Below the pieces are notes generated by a model that did not search any database, was not told where the DNA came from, and was given only the letters and a program-made list of their open reading frames with translations. This document shows positions 31,586-38,764 of a stretch of DNA of 42,386 nt, piece by piece. The position numbers and the translations under genes are program-made. The stretch comes from Actinomycetota bacterium (GTDB taxonomy: Bacteria; Actinomycetota; Acidimicrobiia; IMCC26256; VFJJ01). Positions within the stretch are counted from its first letter, which is position 1. Each line of letters begins with the position of its first letter. The stretch spans positions 1-42,386 of the forward strand of contig VFJJ01000060.1 in assembly GCA_009886115.1 (NCBI GenBank), in the 5' to 3' direction.

Positions 31586-32206
31586 ATGACAGATCGAGCT
31601 GGAGCCCATCGGCTGCTGAGCGTCGGCCGGGCCCTGTCCGACATCACGATCCTCGACGCCCACGGCACCCCGGTGGACGTGGCCTCGTTGGCTCGGCCCG
31701 GCCAGGCGCTCGTGGTCGTTGCCATCAGGTACTACGGCTGAATCCCCTGCCAGGAGTACCTCGTGCAGGTACGCCACCGGGCAGCCGAGCTCATCGAGAC
31801 CGGCGCGAGCGTCGCGGTCGTCGCGACCGGGGCCGACTGGCAGGCCCAGCGCCTCATCGACGACGGGTTCCCCTTCCCGTGCCTGGTCGATCCCGACGCC
31901 CGGCTGTACGAGGCCATGGGCATCACGCGCCTCACCTGGCGTTCGGTGTTCAACCTCCGCAACTGGCGGAACTACCTCCGGGCCCGGCGAGCCGCTCGCC
32001 ACGATGGGATCGGCCAAGGCGAGGTCACCGGAGACTGGAAGCGGCTCTCGGGCGTGCTCGTGGTCGACGGCGCCGGCGTCGTCCGCTTCATCCACCGGGC
32101 CCGCGCGCTGGGCGACTATCCCCCGGTGAGCGAACTCATCGACACCGTTGTTCGTCTCGACGAGCGCGCCACCCGCAGAACCGGATGGGAGGAACGGGAA
32201 CGGTAA
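31586..32206 (+). CDS. AhpC/TSA_2 (PRXL2/SelenoU-like) peroxiredoxin-family protein, probable selenoprotein with in-frame TGA
   Basis: One frame of 206 residues runs from ATG 31586 to TAA 32206, interrupted only by TGA at 31739-31741 (codon 52). The TGA sits exactly where the family has its first redox Cys: RYYG-U-IPCQEYL, giving a UxxC motif with Cys55. The part before it (DITILDAHGTPVDVASLARPG, ALVVVAI) is the expected thioredoxin-fold beginning; after it come FPFPCLVDPDARLYEAMGI and GDWKRLSGVLVVDGAGVVRFIHRAR, typical of AhpC-TSA_2. A SECIS-like hairpin follows at 31760-31781. Expected role: thiol/selenol peroxidase or oxidoreductase in the cytoplasm. Alternatives are a point-mutated pseudogene, a sequencing error (one base from TGC/TGT), or re-initiation at GTG 31763, which has AGGAG 6 nt upstream. 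No Sec machinery is in the window. Confidence 0.72.
31760..31781 (+). promoter_or_regulatory. SECIS-like hairpin downstream of the in-frame TGA
   Basis: Bases 31760-31766 pair with 31773-31781 (seven pairs, one of them U-G, with single-base bulges at 31774 and 31778) around the loop AGGUAC. The loop begins 25 nt after the UGA and has G at its second position; both fit the bacterial SECIS rules as I recall them. A competing fold pairs 31746-31750 with 31765-31769. Hairpins are common in GC-rich DNA, so this is supportive, not decisive. Confidence 0.4.
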
Positions 32207-32209
32207 GGT
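32204..32209 (+). promoter_or_regulatory. Possible -10 box of glpX overlapping the preceding stop codon
   Basis: TAAGGT contains the TAA stop of the AhpC/TSA_2 gene; the glpX ATG is 33 nt further on with GGAG upstream. Confidence 0.3.
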
Positions 32210-32242
32210 ACGCCGCCCGAGCGACGCGACGACGGAGTCCCC

Positions 32243-33235
32243 ATGGAACTACGCCCCACCATTCCAGACCGCAACCTGGCGATGGAGCTCGTCAGGGTCA
32301 CCGAGGCCGCAGCGATGGCGGCCGGGCGCTGGATGGGCCGCGGTGACAAGAACACGGCCGACCGGGCGGCCGTCGACGCCATGCGCACGCTCCTCAACAG
32401 CGTGCAGATGCACGGCGTCGTCGTGATCGGCGAGGGCGAGAAGGACGAGGCGCCCATGCTGTTCAACGGCGAAGAGCTCGGCGACGGCACCGACCCGTCG
32501 TGCGACATCGCCGTCGATCCGATCGACGGGACCACGCTCACCTCGTTGGGCCGTCCCAACGCCGTCTCGGTGATCGCGCTCGCCGAGCGGGGAACCATGT
32601 TCAACCCGGGTCCGTGCGTGTACATGGACAAGATCGCCGTGGGCCCCGACGCCGCCGACGTGATCGACATCAACGTACCGGTGATCGACAATCTCCGGGC
32701 CGTCGCCCGGCGCCTCGACCGCAACGTCGCCGACCTCACCGCCGTCATCCTCGACCGCGACCGTCACGCCGGCATCATCAGGGAGTGCCGGGAGGCCGGT
32801 TCCCGTATCCGGCTCATCCCCGACGGTGATGTCGCCGGCGCCATCTCCGTTGCCTGGCCCGACTCGGGTGCCGACATCCTCTTCGGGATCGGCGGCACGC
32901 CCGAAGGGGTGATCGCCGCCTGTGCGCTCAAGTGCCTCGGCGGGAACATCCAGGGCAAGCTCTGGCCCCGAAACGACACCGAGCGCCAGGCCGCACTCGA
33001 CGCCGGCTACGACCTCGATGCCGTGCTGACGATCGACACGCTCTGCAGCGGCGACGACATCTTCTTCTCGGCCACCGGGATCACCGACGGCGACCTGCTC
33101 CAGGGCGTGCGCTACTTCGGCGGCGGCGCCACCACCCACTCGCTCGTGATGCGCTCGCGCAGCGGCACGATCCGCAAGATCGAGAGCACGCACCACTGGC
33201 ACAAGGTCCAGCAGTACCCGCCCGTCGTCGTGTGA
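32243..33235 (+). CDS. glpX: Fructose-1,6-bisphosphatase class II
   Basis: This 330-residue gluconeogenic phosphatase, the main FBPase type in actinobacteria, hydrolyses fructose 1,6-bisphosphate. Metal and substrate sites: [34 protein letters not shown] (Li-sensitive phosphatase motif), [36 protein letters not shown]. The C-terminus [10 protein letters not shown] is also usual. The ATG at 32243 follows CGGAGTCCCC. Divergence of function from phosphofructokinase, encoded 1 kb away on the other strand, is a natural pairing for glycolysis/gluconeogenesis control. Confidence 0.95.
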   Translation: MELRPTIPDRNLAMELVRVTEAAAMAAGRWMGRGDKNTADRAAVDAMRTLLNSVQMHGVVVIGEGEKDEAPMLFNGEELGDGTDPSCDIAVDPIDGTTLTSLGRPNAVSVIALAERGTMFNPGPCVYMDKIAVGPDAADVIDINVPVIDNLRAVARRLDRNVADLTAVILDRDRHAGIIRECREAGSRIRLIPDGDVAGAISVAWPDSGADILFGIGGTPEGVIAACALKCLGGNIQGKLWPRNDTERQAALDAGYDLDAVLTIDTLCSGDDIFFSATGITDGDLLQGVRYFGGGATTHSLVMRSRSGTIRKIESTHHWHKVQQYPPVVV

Positions 33236-33256
33236 CGGCGCGCCCCCGCCGGGCGA

Positions 33257-34171
33257 TCAGCTCGCCGCGGCAGCCGCTTCGTACACATCGACGGCGTGCT
33301 TGTAGTTGGCGGCGATCTGGCCGGCTGCTGTGGCACGGTCGATCTCGCCGGCCCGGAAGGCCGTCAGCGGCTTCGACCAGATGGTCCGGCCGATCGCGAA
33401 CCCGATGTAGCCCGGGACGCCTGCGCCCTGACGGAGCCAGAAGTCGACCTTCTCCTGGCTGGCACCACGTCCGAGCACGACACAGCCGACACCGTCGCGA
33501 CCCCCGGCCCGAGCCTGCGCGGCGAGCCGCGCGCAGTCGTCACGGCTGTCGATGCCCTCGATCTTCCAGATGTCGGCCTCGACGCCAGCCGCTTGGTAGT
33601 GCTTGATGACCTCGACCATGAGGTTGGGACGGATCTCGGCGTCGTAGCGGGCGTCGTCGCCATCGACCGTGGCCAACTGGTCGGCCGTCGCCGGCACGAG
33701 GAGCTCGAACAGGAACTTCCGGTCGTGAGCATGCAGCCAGTCGCCGAGGCGCTTGAGCCGCTCGGTTTGACGGGCGTTCATCCCGGGATCGCCCTCGGGG
33801 TTGTGGCGCACCAGCACCTTCGAGAACACGGGGTCGAATTGCTCGATGTGGACGCCGAAGTCGTCGCCGTACTCGAAGTCGAACTCGTCCTGGCCCGACT
33901 TCTCGACGGGCATCGCCAACGACAGGCCCTTGGCCCGGGCGGTCGCGGGAACGTCGCCGCCGTATTGCTCGTCGACGAGCACACCGGCGCTGACCCGGTC
34001 GATGCCCAGGCCCAGCGAGACCTCGAGACCCTCGAAGATGAGGGCCTTGGCGTCGCGAATGACCGGGAGGCGCTCGGCGTCGGGCTTGCCCGCGACCCCC
34101 AGCATCTTCTCGAACGATCCTCGATGGTCGAACGCGAGGATGTACAGCGCCTTGTTGTATCCGAGCGACAC
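33257..34171 (-). CDS. DUF2090 (IolC C-terminal-like) aldolase-family protein
   Basis: This 304-residue TIM-barrel protein matches DUF2090, the C-terminal part of some IolC proteins, and is thought to act as a 2-deoxy-5-keto-gluconate-6-phosphate or tagatose-bisphosphate-type aldolase. Key segments: LYILAFDHRGSFEKMLG, SAGVLVDEQYGG, LAMPVEKSGQDEFDFEYGDDF with the probable Schiff-base Lys, KVLVRHNPEGDPGMN and RKFLFELLVPAT. The kinase half of IolC is absent. The GTG at 34171 has GAGGAGA upstream. Substrate is inferred only. It converges on glpX with just 21 bp between stops. Confidence 0.85.
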   Translation of the reverse strand: MSLGYNKALYILAFDHRGSFEKMLGVAGKPDAERLPVIRDAKALIFEGLEVSLGLGIDRVSAGVLVDEQYGGDVPATARAKGLSLAMPVEKSGQDEFDFEYGDDFGVHIEQFDPVFSKVLVRHNPEGDPGMNARQTERLKRLGDWLHAHDRKFLFELLVPATADQLATVDGDDARYDAEIRPNLMVEVIKHYQAAGVEADIWKIEGIDSRDDCARLAAQARAGGRDGVGCVVLGRGASQEKVDFWLRQGAGVPGYIGFAIGRTIWSKPLTAFRAGEIDRATAAGQIAANYKHAVDVYEAAAAAS

Positions 34172-34239
34172 GATCAGTCTCCTCGTCGAGCGGCCGTGAA
34201 CGACCTGCATGAGCGGTGCGGCACGCCTCGACCCGCCTC

Positions 34240-34256
34240 GACCCGTTCGACGGGTC
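34240..34256. promoter_or_regulatory. Perfect 7-bp hairpin in the leader of the DUF2090 gene
   Basis: GACCCGT (34240-34246) pairs with ACGGGTC (34250-34256) around TCG. A TAGCGT -10 box on the minus strand at 34281-34286 would give a leader of about 105 nt containing this hairpin and the direct repeat CCTCGACCCG. It could be a terminator for pfk or a leader element. Confidence 0.4.
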
Positions 34257-34327
34257 TGGTGACGCGGCGGCGGCCGAGTGACGCTATCAGCGCCGCTGAA
34301 CCATCTCGGACACGGCACTGGGCCGGA

Positions 34328-35353
34328 TCAGCCGAAGAAGATCTCGGCGGTCTCGTACAGGTCGGGGTCGATGGTCTTGAGCCGATCGGTTGCTTCGTGG
34401 AGGGTCACCAGCTCGATCTTGGTGCCCCGCAGTGCCGGCATGGTGCCCAGCCTTCCGGCGTGGACGGCGTCGATGGCGGCGACGCCGAGGCGTGTGGCCA
34501 GCACCCGGTCGTGGGCGTTGGGGGTGCCACCCCGCTGCACGTGGCCGAGGATCGTCACCCGCGACTCGAACCCCGTCCGGCGCTCGACTTCGCGGCGAAC
34601 CACATTCGAGATCCCCCCCAGTCGCGGACGGCCCGATTCGTCGAGGTCGTACTCGGGCGCGTCGATCGTCCCGGGCCGGGGGAAGGAGCCCTCGGCCACC
34701 ACCACGATCGAGAACGAGGCCCGGGCGTGTCGTTGCCGCAGCCGCTCGCACACCTCGTCGATGTCGAAGGGCCGTTCCGGAACGAGGATCACGTCGGCAC
34801 CCCCGGCCATGCCCGCGTACAGCGCGATCCAGCCCGTGTGCCGGCCCATCACCTCGACCACCATGACCCGGTCGTGCGACTCGGCCGTGGTGTGCAGCCG
34901 GTCGATGGCGTCGGTGGCGATCTGCACTGCCGTCTGGAAGCCGAACGTGACATCCGTGGCATCGATGTCGTTGTCGATGGTCTTGGGCACGCCGACGATC
35001 GGGACGCCCTGGTCGGACAGGATGCGTGCCACCGACAGCGTGCCCTCGCCGCCGATGGCGATGAGCGCGTCGATGCCGCGCCGACCGAGGGTGGCCCGGA
35101 GGATCTCGACCCCGTCGGGCGTGCGGAGCGGCGTGTCGCGGGAGGTGCCCAGCATCGTGCCCCCCCTGTGCAGCATCCCCCGGGTGTTGGCGATGCTGAG
35201 CTCGATGGCCACGTCGTCGAGCGCGCCTCGCCAACCGTTCCTGAACCCCACGAAGGTGTCACCGTGGACGCGTTCTCCCTGGCGGACCACGGCCCGGATC
35301 ACGGCGTTCAGCCCCGGGCAGTCGCCGCCGCCCGTCAACACTCCCACTCGCAC
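34328..35353 (-). CDS. pfkA: 6-phosphofructokinase
   Basis: This 341-residue enzyme phosphorylates fructose 6-phosphate. VRVGVLTGGGDCPGLNAVIRAVV begins the ATP site; IAIGGEGTLSVARIL carries Gly at the position that favours ATP over pyrophosphate (Asp in PPi enzymes); VPKTIDNDIDATDVTFGF holds the catalytic Asp, with Lys at the second discriminating site, as in actinobacterial group III enzymes. MGRHTGWIALYAGMAGGAD and GHVQRGGTPNAHDRVLA bind substrate. I infer an ATP enzyme. The GTG at 35353 aligns with the usual MRxGVLTGG start. Divergent from the HAD gene. Confidence 0.93.
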   Translation of the reverse strand: MRVGVLTGGGDCPGLNAVIRAVVRQGERVHGDTFVGFRNGWRGALDDVAIELSIANTRGMLHRGGTMLGTSRDTPLRTPDGVEILRATLGRRGIDALIAIGGEGTLSVARILSDQGVPIVGVPKTIDNDIDATDVTFGFQTAVQIATDAIDRLHTTAESHDRVMVVEVMGRHTGWIALYAGMAGGADVILVPERPFDIDEVCERLRQRHARASFSIVVVAEGSFPRPGTIDAPEYDLDESGRPRLGGISNVVRREVERRTGFESRVTILGHVQRGGTPNAHDRVLATRLGVAAIDAVHAGRLGTMPALRGTKIELVTLHEATDRLKTIDPDLYETAEIFFG

Positions 35354-35405
35354 CAACCCAGTCTCGCGTACTTCGCCGACAGCAGCGTCGACACTCGGGC
35401 GGGGG

Positions 35406-35411
35406 TACCCT
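35406..35411 (+). promoter_or_regulatory. -10 box of the HAD hydrolase gene
   Basis: TACCCT, 29 nt before the ATG at 35441; the leader ends GGATCGGAAG, giving a weak GGA ribosome-binding site. Confidence 0.35.
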
Positions 35412-35440
35412 GGTCTCGACCGAACGACCAGGATCGGAAG

Positions 35441-36148
35441 ATGACCATCACCACCGTGCTGCTCGACTTCTACGGGACCCTGGCCCGAGCCGTCCGTTGG
35501 GGGACCTCGTTCGACGTCATCCTCGAGCGCCACGGCGCGAGCATCTCGGCGCTGGTCCGAGAGCGGTGGACGAGCGACTCGTACGACGGCCACGACCTGT
35601 CGGAGCACTCCGGGTCACGCCAGGCCTACGTGGAATGGGAGCTGGCGCGCTTCGAGCGGCTCGCCGGCGACGCCGGCATCGCACCGGCCCGAGCTCGCGA
35701 CGTGGCCCAGGAGATGTGGGACGCCGCCAAGGGCTACGAGCTCGAGCTCTACGACGACGTGCCCGATGCCCTCGAATCCTTACGCGACAAGGGCTTGCGC
35801 CTCGTGATCTGCTCGAACTGGGACTGGGATCTGCCGGAGGTGATCGAGTCGCTCGGTCTCGCCCCGCACTTCGATGTCGTGGTCACCTCGGCGCGGGCCG
35901 GGTCGCGCAAGCCCCATCCGCAGATCTACCGGCACACGCTCGAACGGGCCGCCGTCGGAGCCGGCGAGGCCGTGTTCGTGGGCGACAGCTGGGGGCCCGA
36001 CGTGGAAGGTCCGCGCGCTGCCGGAATCCGGGCCGTGCACATCGCCCGCACCGACCGCGACCCCGAGCCCAGCTGGCCGGCCCACGACGCCCTGCCGACG
36101 GGCACCCATCGCATCGTCGATCTCGGCGCACTGATCGAGTTGCTCTGA
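35441..36148 (+). CDS. HAD-superfamily hydrolase
   Basis: This 235-residue phosphatase/dehalogenase-fold enzyme has the nucleophile Asp in LLDFYGTLA (the second Asp of DxD is Tyr, as in haloacid-dehalogenase-like members), motif II in LVICSNWDWDLP, Lys in RAGSRKPHPQIY and motif IV acidic residues in FVGDSWGPDVEGPRAAG. An alpha-helical cap (about 15-95) fits subfamily I. The substrate is unknown. Stop overlaps the next gene by one base (TGATG). Confidence 0.9.
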   Translation: MTITTVLLDFYGTLARAVRWGTSFDVILERHGASISALVRERWTSDSYDGHDLSEHSGSRQAYVEWELARFERLAGDAGIAPARARDVAQEMWDAAKGYELELYDDVPDALESLRDKGLRLVICSNWDWDLPEVIESLGLAPHFDVVVTSARAGSRKPHPQIYRHTLERAAVGAGEAVFVGDSWGPDVEGPRAAGIRAVHIARTDRDPEPSWPAHDALPTGTHRIVDLGALIELL

Positions 36149-36750
36149 TGCCCCTGCGGACGCGCGCCGGGGCAGGCGAGAGCCGTACGCCCGACAGCGA
36201 CGACGCCGAGCCGGGCCGACACGTCCCGTTTTGGCTCCACCAGCTCGTCGAGTACCTGCTCGGCGCAGGGCTGCTGTGGGCTGGTGCTCGCGTCGAAGGC
36301 GACGGCCGCATCGTGGCCTTTTCCCTGGGCGGCGCCCTGCTGGTGTTCAGCGCGATCAGCGACGGTGGGCTCGGCGCGGGCCGGCTCCTCGAGCGTTCGC
36401 AGCACCGCATCGGCGACATGATGCTTGTCGTTGCCATCCCTGTGGTCCTGGTGATCGTTCCCGGGGCCCGGACTGCCATCGTGCTCGTCCCCGGAGGTGC
36501 CAGCGTCGCGATGCTCGTGTACCTGCTGCGCCGGACCCGCTACGAACGCCGGCCGCCCCGCACCCTCCCTGCCCTGCCGCCGGTCGTGCGCCGCCTGTCC
36601 GGGGTCGCCAAGCCCGTCGACGGCGCCACTGTCGCCCGTCGGGTCGGACGGTCGCTCGGTGGCGACGGCTCCCCCGTCGCCCGTCGGGTCGGACGCCTGT
36701 TGGGACGTACCGCTCGCCGCTCCCCCACCCGTCCCCGCGACGACGGCTGA
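36148..36750 (+). CDS. Hypothetical multi-pass membrane protein
   Basis: This 200-residue protein has about four membrane helices (roughly residues 30-115; LVEYLLGAGLLWAGARV, IVAFSLGGALLVFSAI, MMLVVAIPVVLVIVPG, TAIVLVPGGASVAMLVYLL) and a long basic cytoplasmic tail. In the tail VARRVGR occurs twice within 20 residues, encoded by a repeated stretch of about 20 bp near 36629 and 36677. I recognise no family. It is translationally coupled to the HAD gene (TGATG). Confidence 0.75.
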   Translation: MPLRTRAGAGESRTPDSDDAEPGRHVPFWLHQLVEYLLGAGLLWAGARVEGDGRIVAFSLGGALLVFSAISDGGLGAGRLLERSQHRIGDMMLVVAIPVVLVIVPGARTAIVLVPGGASVAMLVYLLRRTRYERRPPRTLPALPPVVRRLSGVAKPVDGATVARRVGRSLGGDGSPVARRVGRLLGRTARRSPTRPRDDG

Positions 36751-36760
36751 GGCCCGCGCC

Positions 36761-37567
36761 GTGCACCCCATCGAACGATTGCGGGCGCTGGCGCGCACCC
36801 ATCCCGACCAGGCCAGCGCGGCTGCCCGAGCCGCGGTCGACGCCCTGGCCGGCCTCCATGACGATCCGGCCGGGCTGGTGGTCGCCTGCCGACGTCTCGT
36901 CGACCACGAGCCCGCCATCGGCGTGATGTGGTGGGTCTGCTCCGAGCTGCTCGCTGCCAGCGACGTGGGCGACGCCGCGTGGCGGATCGCGGCGGTCCTC
37001 GATGCCGACTCGACCCCGGAGACCCTCGCCACCGAGCTGCCCAGCGAGCGCACCGTCGCCATGCTCGGGCGGTCGGAGGAGATGCTCGGGGCCCTGGGCC
37101 TGCGCTCCGACTGCTGCGGCGTGCTCGTCGACCTCGACGACGGCGGATGGGCTCCGCGGCGACGGCGGGGCCCGGCCCTCGACCACGCCGACATCGACGA
37201 GATCGCCGAGGTGCTCTCGCCCGGCGACGTGCTGCTCGTCGACGTGCTGGCACTCTCGACGAAGGGCTGGGTGGGCCGCTGCGAGGTTCCCGAAGCGGTC
37301 GGCGAGGCCCGGAGGGCTGGAGCAGAGGTGTGGGGCGTGGCCGGAACCGGGCGTCAGCTCCCGGTGGCCGTCTTCGACGCACTCTGCAGCCGCCTCGAGC
37401 ACCGCGAACGCGTTGGTGGCGCGACCCCGGCGTCCACCGGCGGCTACCAGCGCCACGACCTCGCCTTGGTCGACCTGGTGGTGGGCTCGGGGACGGCCTG
37501 GCTTCCCGACGAGCTCGACCCCGGGGCGGCCTGTGCAGTCGCCCCCGAGCTGCTGCGCTTCACCTGA
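36761..37567 (+). CDS. Uncharacterised protein, possibly distantly eIF2B/MtnA-like
   Basis: This 268-residue soluble protein starts at GTG 36761, 10 nt after the membrane-protein gene. The second half (VLLVDVLALSTKGWVGRCE, VPEAVGEARRAGAEVWGVAG, LVDLVVGSGTAWLPDEL) resembles the Rossmann-like half of translation initiation factor eIF2B and methylthioribose-phosphate isomerases, in which a GADA-type loop precedes a strand. The similarity is weak and catalytic residues are not convincing. Function unknown. Confidence 0.7.
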   Translation: MHPIERLRALARTHPDQASAAARAAVDALAGLHDDPAGLVVACRRLVDHEPAIGVMWWVCSELLAASDVGDAAWRIAAVLDADSTPETLATELPSERTVAMLGRSEEMLGALGLRSDCCGVLVDLDDGGWAPRRRRGPALDHADIDEIAEVLSPGDVLLVDVLALSTKGWVGRCEVPEAVGEARRAGAEVWGVAGTGRQLPVAVFDALCSRLEHRERVGGATPASTGGYQRHDLALVDLVVGSGTAWLPDELDPGAACAVAPELLRFT

Positions 37568-37702
37568 GCCGGCAGCGGCGCGGGCGCGGTGGCCGTCCGG
37601 GGCCTGCCCGGGCTCCGGCCTCACGACCCCGCCAGCCATGGGTGGCGCGAGCGCTGGCGTCGGTGGCGGCGAGGTCCATCCGCGCGTCCTGGACGCCTGC
37701 TT

Positions 37703-37708
37703 CGTACA
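37703..37708 (+). promoter_or_regulatory. -10 box of the small zinc-ribbon gene
   Basis: TACACT, 39 nt before the GTG at 37748. GGAG 6 nt before the GTG provides a ribosome-binding site. The rest of the 180-bp space 37568-37747 shows no gene. Confidence 0.4.
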
Positions 37709-37747
37709 CTCGCCGCCCCAGACCCGGACACGCCTTGTGGAGTCGCC

Positions 37748-37927
37748 GTGACCGATCGCTCGCTCTCGCCCGCCGCGGCGCTGGTCGTCCCGCCCCGGTG
37801 GGCGCCCGACAGCGTCGACCTGTCGACGGTCTGCCTGGCGTGCGACACCCCGATGCGCCCCGAGCACGCCCACTACCGGTGTCCGGCGTGCGGCTGGCGC
37901 GACTCGTGCTGCGACGGGCCCTACTGA
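37748..37927 (+). CDS. Small zinc-ribbon protein
   Basis: This 59-residue protein has a C-terminal zinc ribbon, CLACDTPMRPEHAHYRCPACGWRDSCC: CxxC, then CxxC, with a CC pair at the end. Proteins of this shape bind zinc and often act as adaptors or in nucleic-acid contacts, but no family is recognised. It has its own -10 box and ribosome-binding site. No partner is apparent next to it. Confidence 0.7.
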   Translation: MTDRSLSPAAALVVPPRWAPDSVDLSTVCLACDTPMRPEHAHYRCPACGWRDSCCDGPY

Positions 37928-38000
37928 GCACAGCGTCCCGCCGCTACCCATCCTGAACAGCATCTTCGTGGCGCTCCGATGCCCGGCGGGGGCGCTACTA

Positions 38001-38015
38001 TAACGCTGTTGTATC
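38001..38015. promoter_or_regulatory. Probable TetR operator: TATAAC-GCT-GTTGTA
   Basis: The half-sites TATAAC and GTTGTA are inverted about GCT with 5 of 6 positions symmetric. It lies 34 nt before the TetR GTG at 38049 and overlaps a TATAAC -10-like hexamer, as expected for autoregulation. It is one of the few AT-rich patches in the window. Confidence 0.5.
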
Positions 38016-38048
38016 ACGATGTTCGTTCAGGATCGGGAGGTGAGCTTC

Positions 38049-38639
38049 GTGCCCAGGCTCGTCGATGGCGACCAGCGCCGCCGGGAGATCGCCGATGCGG
38101 CCTTCGACATCGCCCGCGAACGCGGACTCGATGCGGTCACGTTCCGAAGCGTCGCCGCCAGGATGGGCGCGGCCTCCACGACGGTCGTCACGCACTACGC
38201 ACCCACCCGGGAAGCCCTGATGGGCTTGCTCGCTGCACACGTGCTGCCCATTCAGCAGCGGCTCATCGACGAGGTGATCGAGACGCTCGAACCCGTCCCC
38301 GCCCTTCGGGTGCTCGTCGACGCGCTGCTGCCGACCCGCCGGGTGAACCGGCTCATGGCCCGGCTGGTGTTCGGCCCGCTCGCCGATCTGGCCACGATCG
38401 AAGCCACCCACCGGGCCTTCCTCACCTGGTTGCGGGCCACGATCAACCGGGTGGTGTCGAGCCTCGACCCGTCCGACTCCCCCGGCACCCTCACCGAGCT
38501 GGTGATCGTGGCCATCGCCGGCACCACCACCATGGCCCTGGCCGACCCCGAAGGGTGGCCGCCCGACCGTCAACGGGCCTTCGTGGCCCTGCAGCTCGAT
38601 CGGTTCGGGCTCCCGATGGCTGGCCCCGCTCGCGGCTGA
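38049..38639 (+). CDS. TetR-family transcriptional regulator
   Basis: This 196-residue repressor has an N-terminal HTH (about 10-55; REIADAAFDIARERGLDAVTFRSVAARMGAASTTVVTHY) and a helical ligand domain with WLRATINRVVSSLDPS and VIVAIAGTTTMALADPEGW. The GTG at 38049 has GGGAGGTGAG 4 nt upstream and is preferred over ATG 38019, which lacks one. It most likely controls the downstream DrrAB-like exporter and its own gene via the inverted repeat at 38001-38015; the inducer is probably an exported drug or lipid. Confidence 0.9.
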   Translation: MPRLVDGDQRRREIADAAFDIARERGLDAVTFRSVAARMGAASTTVVTHYAPTREALMGLLAAHVLPIQQRLIDEVIETLEPVPALRVLVDALLPTRRVNRLMARLVFGPLADLATIEATHRAFLTWLRATINRVVSSLDPSDSPGTLTELVIVAIAGTTTMALADPEGWPPDRQRAFVALQLDRFGLPMAGPARG

Positions 38640-38714
38640 GCCACCGAGTCACCCGTCCGAGCGCCGACGACGCCAGGAAGGGAAAAAGCGATGGGGTCGG
38701 GCGCCGTCCCGGGC

Positions 38715-38720
38715 TACGTT
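38715..38720 (+). promoter_or_regulatory. -10 box of the drrAB-like operon
   Basis: TACGTT lies 44 nt before the GTG at 38765. It would let the exporter be transcribed separately from tetR. AGGAG stands 5 nt before the GTG. No second copy of the tetR inverted repeat was found here. Confidence 0.35.
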
Positions 38721-38764
38721 CGACAGTCGTCCCTCCACCGAATCACCGTGCAGCAGGAGTCCAG

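Noticed and set aside
31739-31741. TGA as an ordinary stop dividing two genes
   Set aside because: A 51-residue product would lack the redox site, and the following 155 codons continue the same domain in the same frame. Not excluded, but less likely than recoding or a base error.
28535-32095. Very long open frame on the minus strand (about 1186 codons)
   Set aside because: It runs antisense to ctaB and the AhpC/TSA_2 gene and in a wrong register through the ABC genes; the translation is Arg/Gly/Asp-rich without domains. Typical high-GC shadow frame.
33296-35440. Long plus-strand extension upstream of the HAD hydrolase
   Set aside because: Antisense to the DUF2090 and pfkA genes; the HAD domain starts at ATG 35441 and nothing before it resembles protein domains.
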